From assembly GCA_040386075.1 (NCBI GenBank), contig JAZKGE010000007.1, positions 1 through 64,000 on the forward strand: a DNA stretch of 64,000 nucleotides, in the 5' to 3' direction. The stretch comes from UBA4416 sp040386075. Lineage in GTDB: Bacteria; Bacteroidota; Bacteroidia; B-17B0; Aurantibacillaceae. Position numbers and translations under genes: made by a program. Shown here in pieces: positions 41,044-48,966 of this stretch. The notes under the pieces were generated by a model. It was not told the DNA's origin, did no database searches, and saw only the letters and a list, made by a program, of their open reading frames with translations. The stretch's first letter is position 1. Each line of letters starts with the position of its first letter.

Positions 41044-41824
41044 TAGATTATTTGAGAGAAAACAAAAAAACATACTCTCAATATTTTTAACAGCCGGCTA
41101 TCCACATCTAATTGATACTCTATCGATCATTAAAATCTTGGACACAACGGATGTTGACTTACTGGAAATAGGAATTCCTTTTTCAGACCCAATTGCCGAT
41201 GGTCCTATTATTCAACAAAGTAGCGTGGTTGCTTTAAATAATGACATGACGCTGAAAGTTCTATTTGAACAATTAAGATCCCTACGAACAATAACTCAAT
41301 TGCCAATTCTATTAATGGGTTATCTAAATTCAGTAATTCAGTTTGGCGTTGAAGAATTTTATGAATCTTGCCATGCCACAGGAATTGACGGGGTGATCTT
41401 ACCCGATCTGCCCTTGGAAGAATTTGATAAGATCCATAAACCTTTAGCGGAGAAATACAATATCAAAATAGTATTGATCATTAGTCCTGAAACTCCAATA
41501 GAACGAATAAAATTGGTTGACGGTAAAAGTTCCGGATTTTTGTATCTCTTATCTTCCAATTCAACAACCGGAAATTTTAAAACGCTCTCTCAAAATTTAT
41601 TTGAGTCAATAAAACCGATTACGTCTTTACCATTAAAAAACAAGCTCTTAATCGGTTTTGGTATTAAAGGTCAGAAAGAATTTTCGGAAGCCTGCAAACT
41701 ATCCAGTGGAGCTATTATTGGGTCATCCTTCATACAACTATTAGGAATTTCAACTGATCTTCAAAAAGACATTCCTGAGTTTATTTTAACTATTAAAAAT
41801 TCTCTTAAACCTATTTTACCATGA
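41027..41824 (+). CDS. trpA: Tryptophan synthase alpha chain
   Basis: 265 aa TIM barrel that cleaves indole-3-glycerol phosphate to indole and glyceraldehyde 3-phosphate. The catalytic Glu and Asp lie in L-L-E-I-G-I-P-F-S-D-P-I-A-D-G-P and in G-V-I-L-P-D-L-P. The phosphate site is G-F-G-I-K and G-S-S-F-I. Translation is coupled to trpB (17-nt overlap) and to the DAHP synthase gene (4-nt overlap). Confidence 0.95.
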   Translation: MQNRIDRLFERKQKNILSIFLTAGYPHLIDTLSIIKILDTTDVDLLEIGIPFSDPIADGPIIQQSSVVALNNDMTLKVLFEQLRSLRTITQLPILLMGYLNSVIQFGVEEFYESCHATGIDGVILPDLPLEEFDKIHKPLAEKYNIKIVLIISPETPIERIKLVDGKSSGFLYLLSSNSTTGNFKTLSQNLFESIKPITSLPLKNKLLIGFGIKGQKEFSEACKLSSGAIIGSSFIQLLGISTDLQKDIPEFILTIKNSLKPILP

Positions 41825-42822
41825 TCATACAGCTTCACAAAAACATAACTACGGAAGAATTACAAACGATCTTCCAAACTTTAGAATCATACAAGCATTT
41901 TGTAACACCTGTTAAAACACAATGTGAAAATTACCTGGTCTGTATCGGTAAAACTGATATTGACATTCGTATCATTGGTTATTTAAAAGGCGTGAAAGAT
42001 ATTCACCGCGTATCCGATAACTACAAACTGGTAAGCAGAAAATGGAAAACAGAAAACACTAAGATCCATCTGGGTGATAATGTGGTCATTGGAAATGGCA
42101 GCCCCTGTATGATGGCAGGACCATGCTCTATCGAAAGCGAAGCCCAGGTCTCTAAAATAGTCTCACATCTTTTAAAAAATAATATTAAGATCATGCGTGG
42201 CGGTGTATACAAACCACGGAGCTCGCCCTATGCATTCAGAGGTTTAGGAATTGCCGGCTTAAAAATGATGCATGAAAAATGCAAGCCACATAACATTAAA
42301 ATAATTACTGAAGTCATGCAGGCATCTCAGATCGAGGACATGATACCATATACCGACATTTTTCAGGTAGGAGCCAGAAATTCTCAGAATTACAATTTAC
42401 TGGATGCCTTGGGAGAAATTGATAAACCGGTGATGATCAAAAGAGGAATTAGCGGAACCATTGAGGAGTTATTGAATTCGGCAGAATACATCTTCAGTAA
42501 AGGTAATGAAAAACTGCTGCTATGCGAAAGAGGCATCCGTACCTTTGAAACCATTTATCGTAATACCTTCGATATCAATGCCATTCAGATCCTGAAAGAC
42601 AGATCGCATTTGCCGGTAATTGCAGACCCCTCTCACGGCATTGGTATCAGAGAATATGTCCCAAAACTGGCATTGGCATCATTGATGGCCGGAGCAGATG
42701 GTGTTATTTATGAAGTGCATGAAAAACCCGAAGAAGCTCTATCAGATGGGCAACAGACACTAAATTTCGTTGAATCCGAAAAACTGGTTCAAAAAACAGA
42801 ACTCTTAAAAGTGTTTCTATAG
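41821..42822 (+). CDS. aroF: 3-deoxy-7-phosphoheptulonate (DAHP) synthase, type I-beta with regulatory domain
   Basis: 333 aa, similar in size to the Thermotoga enzyme. Residues about 1-80 form a ferredoxin-like regulatory domain (I-I-Q-L-H-K-N, V-C-I-G-K-T-D), then the TIM barrel with M-M-A-G-P-C-S-I-E-S, R-G-G-V-Y-K-P-R-S-S-P-Y-A-F-R-G-L-G, V-G-A-R-N, M-I-K-R-G, E-R-G-I-R-T-F and D-P-S-H-G. It condenses PEP and erythrose 4-phosphate, the entry step to aromatic synthesis. As the last trp operon gene (ATGA overlap with trpA) it would be controlled by the Trp attenuator; the N-terminal domain is usually the site of feedback by aromatic amino acids. Confidence 0.93.
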   Translation: MIIQLHKNITTEELQTIFQTLESYKHFVTPVKTQCENYLVCIGKTDIDIRIIGYLKGVKDIHRVSDNYKLVSRKWKTENTKIHLGDNVVIGNGSPCMMAGPCSIESEAQVSKIVSHLLKNNIKIMRGGVYKPRSSPYAFRGLGIAGLKMMHEKCKPHNIKIITEVMQASQIEDMIPYTDIFQVGARNSQNYNLLDALGEIDKPVMIKRGISGTIEELLNSAEYIFSKGNEKLLLCERGIRTFETIYRNTFDINAIQILKDRSHLPVIADPSHGIGIREYVPKLALASLMAGADGVIYEVHEKPEEALSDGQQTLNFVESEKLVQKTELLKVFL

Positions 42823-42887
42823 CATGGGCGGGCTTGCTTGTTCGAACAAAGTTGATAACCGGACTATCACTACAATGAATTTATTGC

Positions 42888-42905
42888 CTTCGCTCGAAGT
42901 AGTCA
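42888..42905. repeat. Short family C fragment
   Basis: cttcgctcgaagtagtca; a 12-nt perfect hairpin core (cttcgctcgaag) like that at 7582-7605, in the gap after the trp operon. Confidence 0.4.
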
Positions 42906-42948
42906 ATCTTTAATGATTTTTAGTTAATTTTTTGTCAAATTTTATATG

Positions 42949-42977
42949 TTGTAAATCAGTATAAAATCCTAAATTTG
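42949..42977 (+). promoter_or_regulatory. Promoter of the DUF1573 lipoprotein gene
   Basis: TTG (42949-42951) and TAAATTTG (42970-42977) with 18-nt spacing; the ATG is 16 nt further on. Confidence 0.55.
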
Positions 42978-42993
42978 CTACCTATTAAGTAAA

Positions 42994-43473
42994 ATGAAAA
43001 CAATATATATCATAGTAGCATCCGTTTTAATTTTCGCAGGTTCATGTAAAGAACAAAGTACGGAAATTACAACTAACGATGTAATGAATACACAATCTGC
43101 AGACGGAAAAAACAATACTGATCTTCCGGATATTAAGTTCGAAGAAGAAACACATGATTTTGGTCGTATCACACAGGGCGAAAAAGTGGCTTATGCCTTT
43201 AAATTCAAAAACACCGGCGGTTCTAATTTGATCGTTTCTTCGGCTCATGGCAGCTGTGGATGTACTATTCCTGATTATCCTAAAAAACCTGTTCTGGCAG
43301 GACAAGAAGGTGTTATTAACGTGGTATTTGCAAGCGAAGGCAAATCAGGGATCGTAGAAAAATCAATAACCATCGTTACCAATTGCGAACCAAGTACAAA
43401 GATCATTTATATCAAAGCAAATATTATTGTGCCTACAAGTGCTAATCCAAGTGAACTACCAACAGCACAATAG
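42994..43473 (+). CDS. DUF1573 lipoprotein
   Basis: 159 aa; signal peptide with lipobox I-F-A-G-S-C (Cys18). After a polar linker comes a DUF1573 Ig-like domain: H-D-F-G-R-I-T-Q-G-E-K-V-A-Y-A-F-K-F-K-N-T-G, S-A-H-G-S-C-G-C-T-I-P-D-Y-P-K and F-A-S-E-G-K-S-G. The S-C-G-C-T motif is diagnostic. Envelope-anchored, function unknown; common in Bacteroidota. Own promoter upstream, and a large palindrome separates it from yajC. Confidence 0.9.
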   Translation: MKTIYIIVASVLIFAGSCKEQSTEITTNDVMNTQSADGKNNTDLPDIKFEEETHDFGRITQGEKVAYAFKFKNTGGSNLIVSSAHGSCGCTIPDYPKKPVLAGQEGVINVVFASEGKSGIVEKSITIVTNCEPSTKIIYIKANIIVPTSANPSELPTAQ

Positions 43474-43509
43474 GAATTAAACTAAAAACAAAAAAATAAA
43501 TACCATATG

Positions 43510-43592
43510 ATTACGAATCAATACGAACATACGAATCAGCGTATGCATAGCATAACACATTTCCATTCGTATGTTCGTATTAAATTCGTAAT
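43510..43592. repeat. 27-bp inverted repeat (attacgaatc...gattcgtaat type)
   Basis: attacgaatcaatacgaaca followed by tacgaat (43510-43536) and its near-perfect inverted complement (43565-43592), with a 28-nt loop that itself holds gtatgcatagcat-type palindromic words. The arms consist of repeated tacgaa/ttcgta units. It lies in the 151-nt gap before yajC. Confidence 0.75.
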
Positions 43593-43624
43593 TAACTAAC
43601 AAATCACATAAACAACAAACAAAC

Positions 43625-43948
43625 ATGAACAACTTAGTAATTTTAATGGGCGGCGGTGCTGCAGGCGGAAATCCAATAACTCAAATAGTACCTTTAGTAT
43701 TGATCGTAGTGGTATTTTATTTCTTTATGATCCGCCCTCAAATGAAAAAACAAAAAGAAACAAAAAAATATATTGAGGCGTTAAAAGTAAACGACAAGAT
43801 CTTAACTATCGGCGGAATTTATGGCACCATCAATAAAATGAATGATGATGGAACTATTATCATTGCTGTGGAAGACGGATCAAAAATGAAGATAGCTAAA
43901 AGTGCTATTTCACAAGACGCTACATCATCCTTAAACCAGACTTCTTAA
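43625..43948 (+). CDS. yajC: Preprotein translocase subunit YajC
   Basis: 107 aa, single N-terminal membrane helix (I-V-P-L-V-L-I-V-V-V-F-Y-F-F-M-I) followed by the signature R-P-Q-M-K-K-Q-K-E and the small domain D-K-I-L-T-I-G-G-I-Y-G-T-I. It accompanies SecDF in the Sec translocon. The upstream glycine-rich stretch M-G-G-G-A-A-G-G is typical of the family in Bacteroidota. 4 nt before the ybbR-like gene. Confidence 0.93.
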   Translation: MNNLVILMGGGAAGGNPITQIVPLVLIVVVFYFFMIRPQMKKQKETKKYIEALKVNDKILTIGGIYGTINKMNDDGTIIIAVEDGSKMKIAKSAISQDATSSLNQTS

Positions 43949-43952
43949 TTCA

Positions 43953-44918
43953 ATGAGTTCGTCAAATGCCATAACTCGCATTCGGCGTTTACTTTTAGGA
44001 AAAAAAGTAGGTACTTTCTTAATTTGTTTAGGCATTGCATCACTTCTTTGGGTGGTGCATGCTTTAAACAGAAACTACAAATACACCATACAGGTACCGG
44101 TTAAATTTTTAAATCTTCCGCCAAATAAACTCATTGTTGGCGAATTACCTGAAAAACTGAACGTAGAAATAAAAACCAGTGGATTGAAACTCCTTTTTAT
44201 TTCTCTCAGGAAAAATTTTAATGAAGTTGTTGTTGATTTCAACTTAATTAAAAACAATGCCAAGTCACAGGCTTATTCCATCAGTAACGGTTACTTCAAT
44301 TTACAAAATTCCATTAATTTTGATGTTGAAGTTATCAAGATCCGCCCTGATACTCTTTTCTTTTCAGCTAATAAAGGAAATTCTAAATTACTGCCCGTAA
44401 AAGCAAATTTAAAAACCAGTTGTTCGCCAGGTTACTCCATTATTTCAAAGCCAACTGTAACACCTGCATACGTAACAGTTACAGGCGACAGCCTTGATCT
44501 TAAAAAAATGGATACCGTTTACACCTACTTTATAAATTTGAGAGATGTTCATCAAAATTTTTCTGCGCCATTGCAATTAAAAAAACCTTACTCATCCATT
44601 AACTATAATGTAAAGGATGTGCAGTTAAGTTTTAATGTCGATAAGTTAATAGAATCGAGCGTAAAGATTCCGGTTCAGGTAATGAATAACCCTGGAACCG
44701 AGACTATTAAGCTATTACCCGGCACTATTACTATAAAATATTTAGTAGCTATGAAAGATTATGAAAGTATTAATGAGAATTCATTTAAAGCTGTTGTAAA
44801 CTATGAGCATATTAAAGAAAAACAAAAGAATTTACCGATCGAGATCATCAGGGAGCCATCAGAAGTAAAGATCCTCAAAGTAACTCCAAATACTATTTCT
44901 TATTTAATCTATAAATAA
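43953..44918 (+). CDS. YbbR-like (CdaR-like) membrane-anchored protein
   Basis: 321 aa with one N-terminal transmembrane helix (about residues 20-38, F-L-I-C-L-G-I-A-S-L-L-W-V-V-H) and about three extracytoplasmic YbbR-type beta domains (I-Q-V-P-V-K-F-L-N-L-P, L-P-V-K-A-N-L-K, V-K-I-P-V-Q-V-M-N). In Firmicutes CdaR regulates the diadenylate cyclase CdaA; no cdaA is adjacent here, so that role is not supported. The order yajC, ybbR, coaE is tightly packed: it shares its last base region with coaE. Confidence 0.82.
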   Translation: MSSSNAITRIRRLLLGKKVGTFLICLGIASLLWVVHALNRNYKYTIQVPVKFLNLPPNKLIVGELPEKLNVEIKTSGLKLLFISLRKNFNEVVVDFNLIKNNAKSQAYSISNGYFNLQNSINFDVEVIKIRPDTLFFSANKGNSKLLPVKANLKTSCSPGYSIISKPTVTPAYVTVTGDSLDLKKMDTVYTYFINLRDVHQNFSAPLQLKKPYSSINYNVKDVQLSFNVDKLIESSVKIPVQVMNNPGTETIKLLPGTITIKYLVAMKDYESINENSFKAVVNYEHIKEKQKNLPIEIIREPSEVKILKVTPNTISYLIYK

Positions 44919-45490
44919 TGATCGTAGGCTTAACAGGCGGTATAGGAAGCGGTAAAACAACCGTTGCCAAACTATTCGAAACAATGGGATGTTTGATCTA
45001 TGATTCTGATGAAGCCGCTAAACAGTCTTACTTTAAGCCTAACGTCAAACAGCAGGTTATTGAATTATTGGGTGCAGATGCTTATACAAATGAATATGAA
45101 ATAAACAGAAATTATATTTCAAAAATGGTATTCTCTGACAAATCGTTACTCGAAAAATTAAATGCTATCATTCATCCTTCTGTGAAAGAAGATTTCATTC
45201 AGTTTCAACTCAGGCATCCTTCGTCGATCATCATCAAGGAAAGTGCCTTGCTGTTTGAAACAAATATTTATAAAGATCTTCAAAAAAATATTTTGGTCAC
45301 AGCACCAATAGACGTTAGAATTGAACGTATCAAAAAACGTAATGCATTTTCGGACGAAGAGATCAAAAAACGAATAGCATCTCAATGGGCCGATGAACAA
45401 AAAATTCCTCTGGCAGATTTTATTGTTTCCAACGATGGCTCAAAAGCCTTAATTCCACAAGTAATAGCAATCATCCAAAAACTAAAATAA
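44918..45490 (+). CDS. coaE: Dephospho-CoA kinase
   Basis: 190 aa. P-loop G-L-T-G-G-I-G-S-G-K-T-T at residues 4-15, followed by the D-S-D-E-A-A-K substrate segment, H-P-S-V-K-E, and the lid R-I-E-R-I-K-K-R-N. It catalyses the last step of coenzyme A synthesis. The ATG overlaps the stop codon of the preceding gene (TAATG). Confidence 0.95.
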   Translation: MIVGLTGGIGSGKTTVAKLFETMGCLIYDSDEAAKQSYFKPNVKQQVIELLGADAYTNEYEINRNYISKMVFSDKSLLEKLNAIIHPSVKEDFIQFQLRHPSSIIIKESALLFETNIYKDLQKNILVTAPIDVRIERIKKRNAFSDEEIKKRIASQWADEQKIPLADFIVSNDGSKALIPQVIAIIQKLK

Positions 45491-45491
45491 C

Positions 45492-45902
45492 ATGCATAAA
45501 CGTGATTATTTAGTAAAACAGTTTGAAGAATTTGGCAAAGTAATAGCCGTATTATTGGGATTAAAAAGGGATGGTAATTATCCTGATTTTTTGAGCTTGA
45601 TAGACGAGTCAGCAAAAAAATATACCGCTACAGAAATTGAATTTGTTGAAAGCATCCACACTGAACGATTAATTATTACTCTCACCGAGGAGCAAAAACT
45701 GAACGACGAACAGCTTAAAATGCTAGCTGACCTTTTATATGAGAAAGCTGAGTACTATGTTTATGCAAGCAATGAACCTGCTGCTACAAATTGTTACAGA
45801 AAGTCGCTTTGCATTTATTTGTTTTTAAAAGACAACGCTACACTCACCTACTCTCTTGATATGCACTACAAAATTGAAGTTTTGAGTAATATGGGGTTAT
45901 AA
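45492..45902 (+). CDS. Conserved hypothetical helical protein
   Basis: 136 aa, 1 nt after coaE. All-helical with an amphipathic pattern (Y-L-V-K-Q-F-E-E-F-G-K-V-I-A-V-L-L-G-L) and a C-terminal part like a TPR-type helical hairpin (L-A-D-L-L-Y-E-K-A-E-Y-Y-V-Y-A-S-N-E-P-A-A). No signal peptide or catalytic motif. I do not recognise a characterised family; it resembles small DUF6483-like proteins only loosely. Probably co-transcribed with coaE. Confidence 0.7.
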   Translation: MHKRDYLVKQFEEFGKVIAVLLGLKRDGNYPDFLSLIDESAKKYTATEIEFVESIHTERLIITLTEEQKLNDEQLKMLADLLYEKAEYYVYASNEPAATNCYRKSLCIYLFLKDNATLTYSLDMHYKIEVLSNMGL

Positions 45903-46058
45903 TGTGTTAAAAAAATACATAAAAACATAGAATGTATAGTTAAAAAAGGAGAGACTAGAAAACTTTGTTTTTTCACATAGTACTATGTATTAAGCGGGGC
46001 TTAATCTATTGCAAAACTCTACATATATCAACCTATGCTTCTATGTGGTTAAATAAAT

Positions 46059-47237
46059 TTATAACCCAGTCAATTTCTCCAGGTAATGAAAACCAATTCC
46101 AAAGTAAGTTTTAGTTTCTTTAAGCTTAGAAAGTATCTCTTGTTTTTGCGAATCCGTCTTGGATTTCTTCTCTGCAACAATCATTACATTTTTAGGAGTA
46201 TGTGCATCCGAGATGAATTCGAACACTTTAGTAGAATAACCAAAATATTCAAGAATCAATGAACGGATTCCGTCAGTCAGCATCTCCGCATGACGTTCTA
46301 AAAAGATTCCGTGTTTTATCAAAAAGTCAAGATCGTTCTTTTTTTTCTGTTGTTCCAACTCTCTGCGTATTTGCTTATGACAGCAAGGTGCTATAACAAT
46401 AAGATCAGCATTGGATGTAATGCCTTTGTAAATAGCATCATCGGTTGCAGTGTCACAGGCATGCAAAGCAATCAAAACATTGGCATCAGTTGTATCAGAA
46501 TCAATAATAGTTCCCTGTTGAAATTTCAATTCATTAAATTTCGATTGTTTTGCAATATCATTACACAAGTCAACAAGGTCTTTACGGTATTCAATTCCGG
46601 TGACTCCTGCCTTTAAATTCAATACATTGGTAAGATAGTCGTATAACGCAAAAGTTAGATAACCCTTACCTGCTCCCATATCAACCACATTAAGCATTTT
46701 ATGGCTTGGCAGATTTTTGATCAAAGGACTCAGCAACTCAATATAATGATTGATCTGTTTGAATTTATCCTGCGAACTATTGATCACTTTACCTTTCTCA
46801 TCCGTGATCTTCAATTGTTGTAAATAGGATTTGCCCTCTGCCGCGATCAGTCTGTTCTTTTGAGTATTATGATCCAATGATGGTAACGCTTTTATACTTG
46901 GTTCATTTTTTTTGAGTGTGGTCTTGCCATTATTCAATTGTTCATATACTGTATCAAATTCTAATGAAAACAGAGAAGCGTGATTGAACTCAGCATTGTC
47001 GATAAATCCTTTTACCAAGGAAATACCTTCTTCGCTGGTATAGTTTTTAACGATATCTTTTGTCTTATATCTATAGGTAAAACTTAGTTTATCTTCGGTC
47101 TTTATCTGCACCTTTTTGATATAACAATTTTTCAAATCTTCTGTCTCACCTTTGTAATTAGCTAACGATAATTTAATAAAACTGCTGTTTGCTAATGTTT
47201 CAGAAAAAGATGCAATAAATTGTAGCTGATGATCCAT
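46059..47237 (-). CDS. SAM-dependent methyltransferase (METTL25/RRNAD1-like domain)
   Basis: 392 aa. The N-terminal half (about 1-170) has no recognised domain. The C-terminal half is a Rossmann methyltransferase: V-D-M-G-A-G-K-G-Y-L-T-F-A-L-Y-D (motif I), V-T-G-I-E-Y-R-K-D-L-V (motif II), A-L-H-A-C-D-T-A-T-D-D-A and I-V-I-A-P-C-C-H-K-Q, the combination of PF13679-type enzymes. The target (RNA, protein or small molecule) is unknown. Convergent with the coaE operon. Confidence 0.82.
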   Translation of the reverse strand: MDHQLQFIASFSETLANSSFIKLSLANYKGETEDLKNCYIKKVQIKTEDKLSFTYRYKTKDIVKNYTSEEGISLVKGFIDNAEFNHASLFSLEFDTVYEQLNNGKTTLKKNEPSIKALPSLDHNTQKNRLIAAEGKSYLQQLKITDEKGKVINSSQDKFKQINHYIELLSPLIKNLPSHKMLNVVDMGAGKGYLTFALYDYLTNVLNLKAGVTGIEYRKDLVDLCNDIAKQSKFNELKFQQGTIIDSDTTDANVLIALHACDTATDDAIYKGITSNADLIVIAPCCHKQIRRELEQQKKKNDLDFLIKHGIFLERHAEMLTDGIRSLILEYFGYSTKVFEFISDAHTPKNVMIVAEKKSKTDSQKQEILSKLKETKTYFGIGFHYLEKLTGL

Positions 47238-47302
47238 ATAATATTAAGATAATTAAAGTGCTAAGATACGAACTTATTGTTCTACAAATAATATTCCTGG
47301 CC

Positions 47303-47332
47303 TTCTGTTCTCGACTTCGCTCGAACTGACAG
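47303..47332. repeat. Interspersed repeat family C
   Basis: ttctgttctcgacttcgctc then gaactgacag, nearly identical to 6592-6623. In the 324-nt gap 47238-47561, which otherwise holds only the family A copy that follows. Confidence 0.65.
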
Positions 47333-47348
47333 ATATCCTTTTACTTAA

Positions 47349-47499
47349 ACCCGCGTGAAGGACCTGCCTGCCGGTAGGCAGGTGCGAACGGAAATCCTTT
47401 TGCCTGCCTCCTGCAAAAAAATTGGAGCGACAGCTTGACCTGACTGTCTCTTTACGCTTGCGCCAAAGCTTCAGCGTAGGAGCAGGAGTGGCGCGCCCG
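47349..47499. repeat. Interspersed repeat family A with internal inverted repeats
   Basis: Starts cccgcgtgaaggacctgcct and contains the perfect palindrome cctgcctgccggtaggcagg; after gcgaacggaaatccttttgc it runs through short inverted repeats (acgcttgcgccaaagcttcagcg) to gcgcgcccg. The ends match the copies at 4631-4707 and 52301-52572. Confidence 0.65.
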
Positions 47500-47561
47500 A
47501 ATTTTTTTATTCATTTGTTTATAGCCTAATAAAAATAGTTTGTATATTCGTTTATAACCAA

Positions 47562-48416
47562 ATGCATAAACTATTTTTTATATTTTTAATTGTAAGTACT
47601 ATTTGCTGTGCGCAGCATAATGAGTTCGATAAATACGGTCCGTTTGGTTCACAAGTGTATACTGACTTGAAATTAGCCCTGGATGTAGAAAAGAATGTAT
47701 TTAAAATGGATCTGAGTTACAAAAAACTCGAGCCTAAATTATATGCTAAAATAGGGAAACTGAAAGACCTGCAAGCGTTAAAGCTAAGTGGTAACGAGAT
47801 CAGTTCTTTTCCTCCGGGTTTTGGCGATATGTATAATTTATTATACTTCGCAAGCTATAATAATGAATTTACAAGCTTTCCGACTGATCTTAAAAAATTA
47901 GGCAATTTAAATTACCTTGAATTTTTTGGAAGCAAGATCGATAGTATTCCGGCAGATATTGCATATTTAAGTAAGTTGAAAACATTGAAAATATCATCAA
48001 CTAACGACACTCTAAAATTACCAACCACATTGAAGTGGTTGAAAAATTTAAAAGATGTAACGATCGAAAACTGTATGCTGGATAGCTTTCCAAAGGAAAT
48101 TTTTAAGATCCCAAATCTTAATTTTTTAAATCTGACTAATGCCAATGTGTTTTATCTCACCAAACATTTTGAACGATTTGTGAATATGGAGGTTTTGGTA
48201 TTAGATGCCAATCAATTACAAACGCTGCCTTGGGAAATTTACAAAGCAAAAAAATTACGTTTCTTATCTGTAAAAAATAATCATTTGCAAAAAATGCCTG
48301 ACACTATTTGTCAGATGGAAAATCTGACTGTACTTGATGTAAGAGGCAACAACTTTAGTAAAGAATACATTGAAGAATTAAGGGCTTTATTACCTGGATG
48401 CGAAGTTAGGTTCTAA
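47562..48416 (+). CDS. Exported leucine-rich-repeat protein
   Basis: 284 aa with a signal peptide (L-F-F-I-F-L-I-V-S-T-I-C-C-A-Q). About eight LRR units of the 23-residue bacterial type cover residues 55-280 (L-Q-A-L-K-L-S-G-N-E-I-S-S-F-P, L-E-F-F-G-S-K-I-D-S-I-P, V-L-V-L-D-A-N-Q-L-Q-T-L-P). There is no catalytic domain and no type IX sorting domain, so it is probably periplasmic or, if a Cys near the signal end is lipidated, envelope-anchored. A protein-interaction role is inferred. Not closely similar to the LRR part of the kinase at 27297. Confidence 0.82.
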   Translation: MHKLFFIFLIVSTICCAQHNEFDKYGPFGSQVYTDLKLALDVEKNVFKMDLSYKKLEPKLYAKIGKLKDLQALKLSGNEISSFPPGFGDMYNLLYFASYNNEFTSFPTDLKKLGNLNYLEFFGSKIDSIPADIAYLSKLKTLKISSTNDTLKLPTTLKWLKNLKDVTIENCMLDSFPKEIFKIPNLNFLNLTNANVFYLTKHFERFVNMEVLVLDANQLQTLPWEIYKAKKLRFLSVKNNHLQKMPDTICQMENLTVLDVRGNNFSKEYIEELRALLPGCEVRF

Positions 48417-48423
48417 TGTACCA

Positions 48424-48500
48424 CTGTCACTTCGAACGAAGCCGAGAAACATTCTCAATTACCATATCTCTGTCTAGTTCTCGACTCGCTCGAACTGACA
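48424..48500. repeat. Family C inverted-repeat pair between convergent genes
   Basis: ctgtcacttcgaacgaagcc and, inverted, gttctcgactcgctcgaact-gacaa enclose about 40 nt. Together they make an imperfect hairpin in the 92-nt gap between two convergent genes and may terminate both. Confidence 0.6.
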
Positions 48501-48508
48501 ATTATTTT

Positions 48509-48919
48509 TCATGCAACAAATTTTTTTTTAAAACCCTCCATAAACCACTCAGGAGGTTGCATCGGCTTATTTTTTGCTTTATCAATAAATACTAAAGTAA
48601 CAGAACCTGTATTTAACAGATCGTTGCGCTGATTAAAACACTCATAATGAAAAGTAATTCTTACTCCCGGCATTTCTTTAACAGTAGTAACAATACGTAC
48701 TTCATCGTCGTATTTTGCAGGCTTTTTATAATTGACGGTGAGGTTAATAACAGGCATTAAAACGCCACTTTCTTCCATTTCCCGGTAACTAAAACCCAAA
48801 CTACGCATTGCTTCTACCCTTCCCACTTCATAGTATTGAGCATAAACTCCATAATATACAAAGCCCATCTGGTCGGTTTCTCCGTAACGTACTCTTAACG
48901 TTGTTTCTGTTTTGATCAT
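48509..48919 (-). CDS. Acyl-CoA thioesterase, YbgC/4HBT type
   Basis: 136 aa hotdog protein. The N-terminal R-Y-G-E-T-D-Q-M-G-F-V-Y-Y-G-V-Y-A-Q-Y-Y-E-V-G-R is the 4-hydroxybenzoyl-CoA thioesterase signature with the catalytic Asp. R-E-M-E-E-S-G-V-L-M-P-V and Y-K-K-P-A-K-Y-D-D-E follow as in YbgC. It hydrolyses short or branched acyl-CoA; family-level function only. Divergent from the 5'-nucleotidase genes. Confidence 0.88.
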   Translation of the reverse strand: MIKTETTLRVRYGETDQMGFVYYGVYAQYYEVGRVEAMRSLGFSYREMEESGVLMPVINLTVNYKKPAKYDDEVRIVTTVKEMPGVRITFHYECFNQRNDLLNTGSVTLVFIDKAKNKPMQPPEWFMEGFKKKFVA

Positions 48920-48946
48920 ACAAATATTATCTTATCTTTAAAGACC

Positions 48947-48954
48947 CAAATTTA
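48947..48954 (-). promoter_or_regulatory. -7 element (TAAATTTG) of the YbgC-type gene
   Basis: On the minus strand TAAATTTG matches TAnnTTTG exactly, 27 nt upstream of the ATG. It overlaps the start region of the divergent 5'-nucleotidase gene, so its -33 part would lie inside that gene. Confidence 0.4.
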
Positions 48955-48966
48955 GGTTTCTGTTTC

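Noticed and set aside
45903..46058. A small gene or RNA between the coaE operon and the methyltransferase
   Set aside because: I found only AT-rich sequence with weak catag/ctatg word repeats and no ORF or clear hairpin with a U-run.
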